This document shows, piece after piece, positions 23,733 through 36,262 of a stretch of 64,000 nucleotides of DNA. Source of the stretch: Struthidea cinerea. Lineage: Eukaryota > Chordata > Aves > Passeriformes > Corcoracidae. Position 1 is the stretch's first letter; every line of letters begins with the position of its first letter. Made by a program: the position numbers and the translations under genes. A model generated the notes under the pieces. It was not told the origin of the DNA. It did not search any database and saw only the letters and a list, made by a program, of their open reading frames with translations. The stretch is taken from contig VZTI01003251.1 of the NCBI GenBank assembly GCA_013397865.1, positions 1,249,116 through 1,313,115 of the forward strand, read 5' to 3'.

Positions 23733-26700
23733 GTGGGAAATAATAATTGCTTGTTATTTCCACACAGCAATTCAGAGCTCACATTTTACACCTGCAATTT
23801 TGATGTAGTGAGTACAAAAAGTAAGTTAAAATCCAGCAGCAAACACAGGCATTTTGGAATTTCTAAGACTCAAATTTCTGTTCTTTGAAAGTCTGAAAAC
23901 ACATTCTCTGGAAAAAGGCTCTCTATAGTTTTCTTTGTTCAGTCTTCCTTCAATTCACACTTCAGATGCCAAAGGTCTACATATAACCCTCTAATTTTAT
24001 TTAAGAGCCAAGATTGATATTATTAAGGGTATTTCACCCAATGGTGAAACTGAAAGCTGCCATAAGGTACCTGAAGAGGAAACAGTGCTGCAGCACAGTC
24101 CATGAAGGTTTAGTGAAGTGTAATTTTATCCATGTATTGCCAATGGCATTTCCTCCAGAATCCAGGATTTTTATCCGTAAATGCATACATTTGAAAACTT
24201 TTGTATTAAACCGTTAAGAACTGGGGCAATTTCCTGTTTGAAGTTTAGCTTTAGGAATCATTGAGCTGCAGTTCAACTACTGTGAAATATCCATAGATTA
24301 AGGACACAGCAGACCTAAAAACACTGCTTGTATCTCCTCAGATACCCAATAAGACATTTTTGCTTCTAACCATTGAAATTACTGTTCAAAATCAGCCTAA
24401 ATGCCTGTACCTCCAGTGTTCTGTGAATATGAAAATGCCTTTCCATTGATGGCAAATACTCCCAACCAGCATCAGTCAGGTTTGGATCAGACAGGAGAGG
24501 CCCCAGCAGATACATCCTGAAGTCAAGAGAAGCAACTTACAGCAAAGGTAGTGGCTCTTTCCCACGTTTACATTTGCTCACACTGCATTTCATCTGCTGT
24601 TTTACTGCCCAACCACTCAGTTTTACTTGCTGTACCCTCACACACTGAATAACTTAAGCCTCAGCAGGAAAATTAAAAAAAAAAAAATGTGATTTTAAAG
24701 TGTCTTTTTTTTGAGACAAGTTTTCCTAAGTGCACATGGGAATGATGGATAACACAGACTAAGCTACACCTGCTGAATCCAGCAGCAAGGTCAGAGTGCT
24801 GAGGAACCAGCCCCCAGCAGGAAATACTGCTCTGAGTTTTATTCACTGGGACATCGTAGTTAATCTATCAGATACATTTTGATGTACTTATTTACTGTGC
24901 ACCCTTTTTATTTCTTTATTTAATCTTCTGCACACTGATAGCTGTTTCCATAGCCACTAAAGGTCAATGTTAATTTTAAAAGCAATATTGAATGAAAACA
25001 GCCAAGTGAAATAAAGAAAGGTACTATGTTACCTGTACAGCTCTGGATTTTAAACTGTTGGAAATAAAACAGTATATTCTTTCCCCACTAAACTAGCACT
25101 CTTGGGTTCACTAGACATAATTATAAAGATCACTCTTTTTTATTGTTCTTTTTCCTTTCTGTTTGCAGCACTGACAAGGCCAGGAAAGTGCTTAATAATG
25201 AAAAATACAAATTAGTGTAAATGTAAATTTTTTTTTTCCCTCTGTCACACATCTCTTTTGAAACGAGCCTGCACTGCAGAGTTTGCAGTGTCTGTTTCAG
25301 CAGCATCACACAGGACTCTGAACTCCCTGCCTTCCAGGAAATGTTTTATTTTTCTGAGTTGGCACGAAGTGGTTGTTAGAAGAATCCACCACACAGCAAA
25401 AAGAAGGAAAATGATGTAAACCCAACAAAACAGAATAGATCACAACTTGTTTATAAAGAAGAGTAACTCAAGATGCCAAAGAGCTGAAAGACAGATTTCA
25501 AGTCTGTGTGTGTATACATATATATGTACTCATGTATCTGGACTTACCCCTGCTCACAACACTGTAGTGAAATAACTGCTGGAATGAACCAGCAGAATCC
25601 AACCCAACCAAATCAATTATTGCTACGTGAGACAAGAGACAATCTTTTGTGAGCTGTGAGAAACAAAAGTGGAACCACTGGGCAAGTGATGGCCAGAGAG
25701 CCAGTCTGGCCTTCACGCTACATTCGTTGTTTTGTCGTTTGGGGCTTTTTACAACTAGAGATAAGTGAAAACCCTCTTTGCTCATGGACTTGCAGTGAAC
25801 ACCATCTGCGCATACAGCTTTTTACATGTATTTATCAATAAGTACCCTAGATCCATTATACCCTCATCCAGGTATTCCGCCATAAATTTAAAGGATCAGT
25901 GCTAGAATCACTGATCAAATGGATATTCATCCCTTTAGATTCAGTCTTTCTTTTTACTTTCCAGAACAGAGGTTGCCAATCATGTCAATTTGGGTTGCTC
26001 ACAGTTGAAAAAAAAAATATTTTCAAAGAAACCACGGACTTGGAAAATCTAAAGGAAATAAGACAAAAACTGTGAAATGCCTTGTGCTGACAGGCTATTA
26101 TCATTATTAATGGAAGAATAGGGGAAAAGAGTACATCCTGTATCAACCCAGACTATATCTCTATTAGGCATCTACCGTAGGCCTTAAAGATTTAGGGACA
26201 TGACACAGGAAGACTGAGAGGCATTTTGTTCAGAAAAATGTGACAAAAATGAGTGTCCCCACAGCAACTTCCCCAGTTCCTCATGCCTGTGACAGCACAT
26301 CCACCTCTGGAAACATGGCAGATCACAATAGAGCAGGGTCACTAAAAACATGGGCAGAGTTCAGAAACAGACCTTATAAGAATGCTGTAAAAAATTTCTC
26401 ATGGGTTGGCAATATATTCCTTATTCCCAGGGGGCTTTATATTTCTTACCAGTGTCCCAGTATCTAAAGTGCCACTCTCTCCAGTGCAGCCAGAGTTAAC
26501 AGCCTGCTTTTATCTGAGCACACCTTGATAGAAAAGATGACTGGATCCAAGTAAAATCTGTTCCAATGCTATGGAATGCAAAAAGATAAAATAACATCCT
26601 CAAAAGGCACCTTAGAACTTTTGCTGACTTCCCTGGGATTGCCTGACAGAGTAGAGACTCTCGGTGAATACAGCCCTACTTTTCCTTTCCTGCCTCCATG

Positions 26701-27219
26701 AGCCCCTCTGTGGAGAGCAGATCCCAGGTGCCTCACGTGTGTGTGCCCCACGGAGGGGCAGTGGGGCCATGGCAGTGCCAACACCCCCTGGGGGCCCCAG
26801 GGACCCCTCAGGTTCTCAAACAGCCACTGCTGACACCTCCCAGCCCCTTCAGGGTACCTACTCTAGGTTGCAGGTACAAACTACAGAAAATTTAGAACAA
26901 GTACAGGAAGAATCCACAGCAACCTCTTGGTCCCAGCCCAAGCAGAAATTCATCCTGGTAGGAGAGGTAGCTTAATGTTTCTCATGGAACCACGGTATGA
27001 CTCAGCCCAGTTCTAACACCTCCATCACAAACACCTGTTGCTCTTTGATCTGAGCAATGCATTTTCTCCATCTAGAAAAATACAGGGAATACTGACTGAA
27101 ATCCTCTGGGTACTGCGTCCTTCCACCAGGTGCCCAAAATGCATCCCCATGTCAGGGACATCTTTAGAGAAGGAATAAGCTGGTTCTGACAAAAGCATTT
27201 CTCTCTTCACCTCCTGCAG
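23733..27219. other. Non-coding stretch
   Basis: AT-rich with poly-A and poly-T runs near 24670 and 25225. A superb acceptor ends at 25168 ('tttcctttctgtttgcag') but the following frames are short (a 16-codon frame to TAA) and no donor matches. A CpG-containing GC-rich patch at 26690-26870 shows overlapping plus and minus frames with no splice support. A minus-strand block at 24534-24640 is open next to a GTAAGT donor but has only a moderate acceptor. Confidence 0.45.
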
Positions 27220-27299
27220 GATGCCTCATGGAGGTGAAGCAGAAGATGACTGGGTGGGAAATAAAAAAAAACCCTTTATCAACAAGAGCAGAGGATCTG
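27220..27299 (+). CDS. Candidate internal exon, 80 bases
   Basis: Acceptor 'ctctcttcacctcctgcag' and donor GATCTG|GTAAAG, both good. One frame is open (1 base, 26 codons, 1 base): MPHGGEAEDDWVGNKKK, then PFINKSRGS. The polar, lysine-rich content partly reflects a run of nine A's. The length is not a multiple of three, so skipping it would shift frame. Product unrecognised; a non-coding RNA exon is equally possible. Confidence 0.22.
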
Positions 27300-28209
27300 G
27301 TAAAGTTTGATAGTTTCAGTGATATGTTGTTGCTTCCCAGAGATTTTGCAATATCTGTTTTTCCATTCTAAGAGAGAGAGACTGAGACACTAATTTTCAT
27401 GGTATATTAACAACCACTTTCGTATTAGGCTGATTACCAAGGTTTGTTATTGTTCTCTGGCTTGCACAATATATATTTATATACAAACAAATATAGGGAG
27501 CAGCCACATTTTGTAGTAAATGGTTTGATAATCTTAATTTTCTTCTTTTTTGTTTTTCTGTAAGGAGGAACACACGGCACTAAGAAAATAAGTGCACCAT
27601 TAAAAACATCCTATGCATAGTAAAAGCAGTGATTTTAACTAATTCTGACAATTCAAAATCCTATTCGAGCACATAGAGCCATAAATGCCTATTCCAAACA
27701 TTGAGTTGTTCCAAAAGTCGATAAAGTAGGTCTCATTCTCCTCTCATGGTGGTTTTCACAGATATAATTCTCGTTACTTAACTGAATTCCCTCCTGCTTT
27801 AGAGCGAGTGAGAATTTGGATCCATTATTCTTCCAAGACAAATCTCCTGCCTGGGTGACACTCTGCAGTTATTGTTCACACTGAGTGCAGTCTGTTAGTA
27901 ACCTCGATGACTTCAATATGATGGACTCATATTTCAAGCTTAAGATTCAGGCCCTGAACAAAAGCTTTTGAATTTCAAAACCAGCAATTGAATGCTAGGA
28001 CACAAATTCTTTAACAGATGCAAGACATATTACTTATACTCTTAATTTAATTTGTGTAGATCTAAATTATGTGCTAAGGAACCAACATACAGCTCTTCAA
28101 AATGCTCTTCTGTGTTCCTTGGTCATGCAGGACTTGTAAAGCTCACTGGGGGCTATGATAAAGTGTTTCTGCATTTCCAGGTCAGTTTGAGACCTCTCAA
28201 ATGCTTGCA

Positions 28210-28291
28210 TTTTAAGTTATAAGACTGTATCAAATGTGTACAGGACTTTTAAGCTTTTTAACTTTTTAAGTTACAGGACTGAATCAAATGT
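28210..28291. repeat. Tandem duplication, period 54
   Basis: A 28-base block beginning TTTTAAGTTA and ending ATCAAATGT occurs at 28210-28237 and 28264-28291 with three mismatches. The divergence suggests a moderately old local duplication. Confidence 0.75.
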
Positions 28292-31200
28292 AGGAATAGA
28301 AGTATCAGATAGACCTCTAGGCTCCTGACACCACAAGGGATTATCAGAGAAAAACAAAACTCTAAAAAAATAGCTGCTTTGGGGTTTTTCTTTAAGACAT
28401 ATGCCACACTACGAGAGTCTACATTTCCCAGTGCGATGGAAGGTTCTTTGAATCGCGCTTTTGTATTCCGCAGGAAAAAAATTAGGAAAACAAAAAGCTG
28501 ATTATGCTTCTGTCCTCTACAGTCAAGAAGCAAGTCCTCTGTGCTAAGAGATACCAGCTGCTCTAGATGTTTTGAACAAGAGCTTCCTGAGAAGCAGAGG
28601 AAATGAGACAGGCCCTGCCTGTGAGGGGAAATGCAGAGCTTTTAATCTCAGGCTCTGTTGCTAAGAGGAGCAAATGTTTCTGTCCATGATGCCAAGTATA
28701 AAAAAAAGTTTGAAAAAATACAAAGCCCTAGAACATCCTATTTAAATTGTTTAAATGAATCTTTAAATGAATATTAGTTCTAGATTTACCCTTCAAAATT
28801 TCAATTGTTTTGAATTTGGGAACCTTAAAAATGTGTCAGGAAGTTCCTGATACATAGCTAATGTACCTTACTGATGGCTCCTAGCCAGCGGCACTGCTGC
28901 TCTTGCTGTTTGTTAGGATTTGCACTGTCAGGCGAGCCTAGAGCTCTAAAATCAGCCCAGACATGGCAGATTCCTCCACACAGGTCATTATGAAGATGGG
29001 AAGCACACACAAATTGGAGACTGTGCATGACTGCGTTTCCCTTCCTTCTCTGGAACATTTCTTTTAGGCAAGGCTCATACAGCTTTCACTTTTCTGCTTC
29101 TCATCTTTTGTAGGCAGAAACCCAGACAAGGTTTTGTGCAGGAAGAAACTGCACTGAGAAGTATCACGCCTGATTTGTTGATGCTGTCATGGAGTTAAAT
29201 ACCCATTTGCTGTTGTTTTCATCTGATTTGTTTGTCAAAAAAAATGAAGGGCTATCATTCTTCTAAAATAATAGTAAATTTAATAGGACACAGCAGTGTA
29301 ATTAGACTTTCTCTCTTTCTTAAAAAAAAAAGCAATAGCTATGCCTGCATTTACTCACACAGAATTTCAATGATTCAAACCCTTTTACACACACTCAGCA
29401 TCCAAATAAGTCCTCAAGGGCAGGTCTGAGTTCCAAGGACATGTGGTAGTAACCCAAAATTTCTAATTTGGAGGCTTCTGCTTTTCCTCATGCTTCCTAG
29501 TCTTCTGAAAGAGGAAGCAAAACCCACAAGACTGGAAGAACGCAATAGGGAGGAATCACACAAATGACCTGAAAGTCCCTTAAGTCCCTTGGTTTATTTT
29601 CTTATGTAAATAAATGTGAGGCTTTTTCTGGCTCACGTTCTCTCAGTCCCCTAGTGCCCACCAACACATTGGCTACATCAAAACTCTCTTTTCCCATGAT
29701 CCATTTCCATTAGCTGAATGTTAATCCTATGATGTTGTACCCAGTCTTCCAAATCACCAGGAGCAGGTTCTCCAACTCCTTTAGCTGAAGGGCCCTGCAG
29801 AGCAGGGAGCAGACATGGCCACACTAATTTCAGTGACAGCAACATCTCTCCGAGTTTGTCTGTCCCCGTAACTCAATCTCCTCTCAGCCCAGGGTATTTC
29901 TAGCTGAAGAACAAAGGGTTAGAGTACTAAGCTTTCTGCTCCTGTGAGCTAAATGTGTTTTGGCTGTGAACCCCAAGCTGACATTTCCCTATGTCACACA
30001 AATGCTCTGTATCTGTCAGGATGGGCACCAGATTGTATTTTGATAGCTACCACGTCAGTGGAATACTCTCAGCCAAAAATATGGATGTCTGGCAGCTTGC
30101 TTCTCCTGTGTCCGGTCGACAAAAACATCAGTTTGCATTTGTCCCCAAATCTCAAACTTTAGTAACGTATTTCAAAAGCAGAAATATCAGGTTTTTGTAG
30201 GGGTTGAACCAGCACATAAGCAGTTTGCTGGACTGTAAAGCAGGCACAGAGAGAGAGCCATTAAACCAGAATGACTGAACAGGATTGGGACTATTCTATC
30301 TGATCAAGGTCTCTCAGCTTGGCTATTTCTTTGTGTTGAGTTGGATGCAGGTTAATTTAAGGTATTTTCTTAATCTGTTTAATTTAAGACAATAATCCAA
30401 TAAATGGATTCCAGAGGTACAGGAGACTAGGCTACAATTACTGTCAGATTTCTCAAAAGAAAAATTAAGTCAAAGGAAACACAATTTTTTGTTATAAAAG
30501 GCTGTTAAAGCTTCTCACAGAGCAGTACCTATCACGAAGGCTGGGGAGTTGCTGGTTAGATCTAGAGCAAAACCTAAAATGTAACACTGAACCCTTGAGG
30601 TGGTGCTATTTTCCCTCTTAAAGTCCCCTGGTGATGGAAGAATAGTGACTGTTCCTGTAATTTGTCACCAAGTCCATACGGTAGTGGCAGCCCTTGTTCC
30701 TTGTTATAACAATATGCCAAAGGTTTACCAGGAGTCATTAGTTATGGAGGTGATCAATTAAAAAAGACACACCAACACCAAACAAAAAGCAAAAAGAAGC
30801 TTTCTTTAGCTTACACTTGCATTTAGCATTCATTCGGCCTTCATTCAGCCTCAGGGCACCTGGTATCCTGGTAAGGCTACTCCCTGTTAGTTTCCAATAG
30901 CTCAATTATAGAAAGTTTTATGTTGAGGTACACAAAAAAAAAAAGAAATAGAATAAAAATAATGAAAACCAAAGTGCTTTACTAAAGTGGATATCCTTTC
31001 ATTATTTATGATGGCTAGAAATTTTATTTTCTGTATCTGGGTGAGATTTTAAGTGATTTAGGAGAAGAAAGCAATGTTAGGTGGAAGCTAATTTTTAAAA
31101 ATAAAAATAACGATTTTTCCTCTTATGTTTCCTAGCCTGAGAAATTATTTACACCAAAATAAATTGAAATGGAAGAACTGATATAATTTTAATTTCTCCC

Positions 31201-32118
31201 CAGTGCTCCTACTCCTGTCTTAAAGTTCAAGAAGTCAAAGCCATCAGGGACCCAGGAATATGAATCCACATATTTAGGAAGCTCAGTGCATGTTTCATAG
31301 AATTATTGAAATAAACACACACAAAAAGGGGGCTTTAGTTACAAATGAGAATGGGACATGAAGCAATAGTGTGGTACTAACCCAAAGCAAGCCCATGTCC
31401 CCAGGATTTTTGCACATTAATTACTATGAAAAATGCCTTTTCCTGCAGCAGAGGAGAGCAGCCTTTGGACTGCTTGTTCCATCAGCAGCTCCTGTGCCAG
31501 GGCTACCCACGTGATGACAGACTGGCAGCAGGGCTGGACAGGCACAGTGGCTCCTGATTAATATATAGACTCTACTGGAAAACAAAACGATCCAGAGGGA
31601 CGTGGGGCAGCAGGATCTCTTAAGAGGGAGCTTTCTCACCCATTTACCCAAGTTAAGCACACATGAAGCAGCTGGTGCCCTGACAAGCTGCCACCTTTTC
31701 CCACCTGTGAGTTATCCCTGCATTTCTCCTCCAGCTGAACATGAGAAATGCAGAGCTCTTCCTCTTCCATTTCACACCTCTTACCCTGCCCAGGACAGCG
31801 GCAATCCCCAAGCAAAAAAAGCCACCCAGTGCTGACTCATAGCATCCGACACAACCAAATAAAAAAGCCAACAAGCTAAAGCTGCATAACCTCGTGTCAG
31901 CTTAGTGATGGTAAGGCAGATCAGCCTCTTTTTGATCCCGTATCCCTAATCCAAGCCAGCAAGCACAGATGTCATCTAATACATCAGTGAATCAGACTTT
32001 GCAGTTCCTTCTCCAGGAGGCTGACACATGGCACCCCAGGGAAGAGTCTAAAAGAAGGAACTGTAAACTTTAATACACTGCCACATTCAGTGGCATCTGT
32101 GCTCCCTGGCCAGGCTTG
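28292..32118. other. Non-coding stretch
   Basis: AT-rich, no supported gene or recognised repeat. A-rich runs occur near 29320 and 30933. Short overlapping open frames at 29953-30200 and 31424-31874 lack splice pairing. Confidence 0.5.
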
Positions 32119-32138
32119 TTTATTTATTTATTTATTTA
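32119..32138. repeat. (TTTA)5 microsatellite
   Basis: Five perfect TTTA units. Simple repeat. Confidence 0.95.
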
Positions 32139-33311
32139 GTACACCGCTCTAATGCTTGCAGAACTCTGTCTTCAAGGAGATTCTTTTCTTTTAAACTAAC
32201 TGAACCTAAAAAGCACAGCTGCACTTGAAATTGGCAAAATTTGGGTAATTCCAATACTAAAGCTGCCATTTGTTTGTATTCCTACAACTTGGTTTTCTGT
32301 TACTTGTTTATCTCAGAAAATCCAGAACTCACTTTCTCACAGAGTATTTTATTTGCATTTTCTGGTTTTGATTGTTTTGTGTCATGGATGCAGCGCAGTT
32401 TATAACTGAGAATTTCAAGAGCTCTCTGTAGTCAAGGATAATGGGTCATTCTCAAATTTAGCAGAGCACAGTTAGAGCTATAACTACTATCACTACTACA
32501 TTTTTTTCTGCTCTCAATGGTGTACTATTAAAGCAGAATGTGTTTCCAGCCCTTTAAAGGCAGAATTTAAAGCAAATATTACTTAGCCAAGGCCCCCTCG
32601 GGAGTGCAGCTGTGGAAAGGCAATATATCTTGTACTGTCCCATTGATCATTGTGATCTTCAGTGGAATTTCAGACAGATGATGTGCATGAGGATCACAGC
32701 AGTGTTGCAGAGACTTTTGCTCTTATTCCTCTTAAGCAACATTTCACAGTCGTTCTCTACCACCCCTGTAAGCCAAACAATACTGGAGTATTTCTTTGTC
32801 ACCGGCTATGAAAAATATCTTTGTGCCAGCAGTGACTCCAGTGGCAATTCACAACTCCACACCCAAACACACAGAGTGATTCTGTGTCTCTTGACAGCTC
32901 TTGCACAAACCTGTGTTCACAAAGACACGAAGTGACAATGCTCCCTGAACCGCTACGTCATGAAAGGACGACTGGCCTGCAGACTACAACATCAATTATT
33001 TATATAGCACCAACATTACTTTTGAATTCCCTCCCATACCCTGAATGACAGCAACTACAGTGCCATGTGGGTTTTTTTTTTAATTTTTTACTCCTTTATT
33101 ATCTTCCTCCATTATTAAACTACAAGACAGCCATCAGAACAAAAATCTGTCATCTCTGGCTGTGCCACAAGAAGTGAGCAGGGGAAGAGCACTTCCACTG
33201 TTACTGAGACACCTTTCATCAAAGCCTGACCCAGTGCACCCAATGCACCCATATTTCAGGGACATTTTACAGCATATTGTACATTTCAGCACATATTACA
33301 TCCCAGTGATG

Positions 33312-33325
33312 TGTGTGTACACACA
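33312..33325. repeat. Perfect 14-base GT/AC palindrome
   Basis: TGTGTGTACACACA is fully self-complementary and made of alternating purine-pyrimidine steps. A short extrusion-prone or left-handed-DNA-prone spot; likely a by-product of dinucleotide slippage. Confidence 0.7.
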
Positions 33326-33465
33326 GGTGAAAGAAGAGGAACTTTGAAGTCGATGATAATGACAAAAAAGAGGCAGATTGCATTTCCATGTGGTTCAACT
33401 TTTATAAAATATTTGAGACAGTCACTAGTTGACAATTTTTTTAGCTAAAAAACATAAAAGATAAA

Positions 33466-33605
33466 TTATGCAATTTTATCTGCAAATTGAGAGTTAACCC
33501 ACCAAGATAAAATGATTCATCCAAGTCACATAAAGGAAACTGTAGCAAAAGAAAAAAGTGACTTTTGATCTCAATCTGATGCCAAAAGGTCATTTTTACA
33601 CCTTG
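33466..33605 (+). mobile_element. Ancient L2/MIR-like repeat tail
   Basis: Degenerate but colinear with the conserved 3' block of MIR/L2-type repeats: 'attttatctgcaaattgag', 'aagataaaatgattcatcc' with 'aagtcacataaaggaaac' following, then 'tgtagcaaaagaaaaaagtg' and 'tgatctcaatctgatgcc'. These match, in order, the family's 'attttacagatgaggaaactgag', 'gttaagtgacttgcccaaggtcacac', 'agtggcagagc' and 'gaacccaggtctcctg'. Many substitutions; no function implied. Confidence 0.5.
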
Positions 33606-36207
33606 GATCCAGACAGATTTACCAAAACAGGCAGGGCTGAGAATGGGAAAAAAGGGATTACTTTATTTCATATGCTGTAAGAGGTAGCATTGGCCCCTGA
33701 CATTGCTCTATGTGATCATTAAGTGAATAGCTGGAGATATTTCCAATCTGATACTAATGAAAACTGCAATATCATTCATAATCTGAGCTATGAGAAACAC
33801 CACCAAAGTAAAAAAAAAAATCTAAGCCATCTTCAGTTGATGATAGCTTGCAAATTTCATAATTTAAACTGAAGTCTTTTTTTCATGGAAAATATACGTG
33901 AAGTTGAGGAATGTTCTTTAGATTATCTTTTCAACATTGAACAAGAGAGAGGTTTGCAGGGGAAGCTCTGCAAGTGCTTGTCAGACTAATATGAAACACA
34001 AAAGAATAGCGAGTACCATGGGTTTACATTCCTGGTGTTTCCTCACATTAATTGGATGTGAATCTTGTAAATTATTCAGCACTCCTTCAGTAATATGTTA
34101 TCCTGAAGAAAGTGGCCCTGAAATTAAGTTAGAACGCCAGCCATTGCAAACGATTTATAGAAACTCTGCATGGCCATGAAAGGTGCTGCTGTTTCCCTGG
34201 GGACAGGGCGGTGAGTGGTTCTTTGATATTGTAACACAGACAGCAGCAAAAGCAAGTGTCAAAATAATCTGCTTAGTAAAGCCTTTCCAGGAAATCTAAA
34301 TAAAAGGCACTCTCCAACTATATGATAGAAATCAAATTTTCTAGAAGACGTTCATTACCATGGCAATGAGAAGATTCTGTGCCCACAGTTAGCTCAGCCC
34401 TTCCAGTAGGGCAAATAAGGAACATCTGCCATCAACCCTCTCCAGGGGAAGGGATCTGAGCACTCTTAGGGAATTTTTTCCTCCTATCACTCACTCAAAC
34501 ATATGCACACATGGACATAGAGATACTGCTGCAGGCTTCTCTAGGCAAAGAGCAGCCAGAGAAACACACTGCAGTCCTGACAGTGTTTAGATCACATCTT
34601 CTGCAATGCTCACCTCCCAGAAAGGCTCATCTCCTCCTAGATGGGGATGCCAGGGAAGCGAAGCGCAGACTTTAGCCCAGAATTTCTGTGGCTTTTTGAA
34701 AAAGGACAGATAAGTATATATATAAAAAAAAAACCCAAAACCTAAAAGCAAAGAACTGTCTAAACCAACAGCCACCAAACAGGCTCTTTAGTGAGACAGA
34801 TGCCTCACCAAGGGGAAAATAGGAAAACTGCTGACTGAAAAGGCACACATTTCAAAATGGTCCTGGCAGAAAATCTGGCATCAGTTCTGCCCAGTGAAAG
34901 TCCACCTGCTGCATAAAGCCTGACAAATGGTAAATTCTCAGGGGTGGATTTACACTGCTTAATTGAATGCATCTAACAATAAGTGTCAAAGCTGGAAACT
35001 AGTCTTCCTGGGAAGCTTGCAGAGAGGAAGAAAGAGGGTTGTTGAAAAAATGGTTAAAAGTAATACAGTGACTTAGATTCCTACCTGGAGGTGGTCAGCC
35101 CCAGAGCTCTTTTCCTTTTAACTGCATAGTTTTCACCTCCCACGTTATTCAGTATGCACTTATGTTTAGCACTTTCCAAAATCAATATTCCTCAATTTGG
35201 AGGTAGCTGCCTGTTGTCTTAAACAAGCTGTGTGCTTCCCTTGATACGAAACCAGTTGTTTGTGCCACCAAACCTGGCCGAAGTCTCAAGGCACTGAATT
35301 TCTACAAATGTTGCCAAAGCACAAGGCTGCGTGGAGGAGAGAGCCCCCACTGCATCACATGCTGAGCCAGGAGCAGCAGCCTTTCCAGGACATGAGGGAT
35401 CCACGCACAAACTCCACCTCCAAAGCAAACTCATAAGAAGCCAGGGTGGTTTTTTTGCTGTTAAGAAACCCACTGCAACCAACAGAGCTCAACTCTTCTT
35501 CCACAAAGAGAAGAAATAAACCTCACATCAAATTTGGATGTTTTATCCAATGGCTTCTTTTTTATTTCCTTGTATAAAATGAATTCTGCCTTTCAGTTAT
35601 CTGGGATTATTTATTTCAAACAGTGCTGCATATCTGAAGTAACACAGTCCAATGAGAACGTCAAGGCCTATTTCCAAAGAACTTAGTGAGCACAGACTTA
35701 CTTGACAATAAAATGTCTCCCAGCTAACCTTAAAACCTGGAATGAGAGTTGATTGAGCTGTGATTTATTTTATATGGCAGTTCATCTTTAAAAAAAAAAG
35801 GAAAGGGAAAGGGAAACATGGAAACAGTTGAAAATATACCAATATTTTCCATAATGTTCATGTGAAAAAAAAAAAAGAAAAGCATTATTTGGCTTTGAAC
35901 GAAAATATTTGTTTGGCTTCAAACTGAAGTATGTCTGGTTGTGAAGAAGGATGGGACAAAAAGTTTCCAATTTTTTTTTCATTATTTATTCATATTTTAC
36001 TGAAAAATGCCATTTCCAAAGTGACAGTCAAAACTCAGGTTTAAAAGGTATTAAAATAAAGATTTTCTTCCTAGGGGAAGATCTCAGCTTTCTTGAAATG
36101 AAATATTTAATTGACATGTTTTCAGAAGAGGAGAGGCTCGCTTTCATTCACCTGACCCTGGCCAGCCACTCAGGCCAAAGCCCTGCAGATTGCTACATTT
36201 TCCCTTC

Positions 36208-36209
<2 letters not shown>
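33606..36209. other. Non-coding stretch
   Basis: AT-rich. At 34143-34210 an in-frame ATGGCCATG run ends at a good GTGAGT donor (34211), but the acceptor side has no pyrimidine tract. A GGGAAA-type short tandem lies at 35800-35817. A strong minus-strand GTAAGT donor at 35701 has only a 35-base open block behind it. Confidence 0.45.

Positions 36210-36260
<51 letters not shown>
36210..36260 (+). repeat. Uninterrupted poly(A), 51 bases
   Basis: A run of 51 A's, by far the longest homopolymer in the window. No AATAAA lies 10-30 bases upstream, no retrocopy body is recognised before it, and I see no target-site duplication. It could be the tail of a decayed retrotransposed RNA, an expanded A-tract, or an assembly artefact in length. 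Confidence 0.95.

Positions 36261-36262
<2 letters not shown>

Noticed and set aside
26733..26752. CTCF-like site in 'ccccacggaggggcagtgg'
   Set aside because: Spacing between the CCA and GGGGC parts does not fit the consensus.
36190..36260. Poly(A) as the tail of a processed pseudogene
   Set aside because: No polyadenylation signal at the proper distance, no recognisable coding body upstream and no visible target-site duplication.
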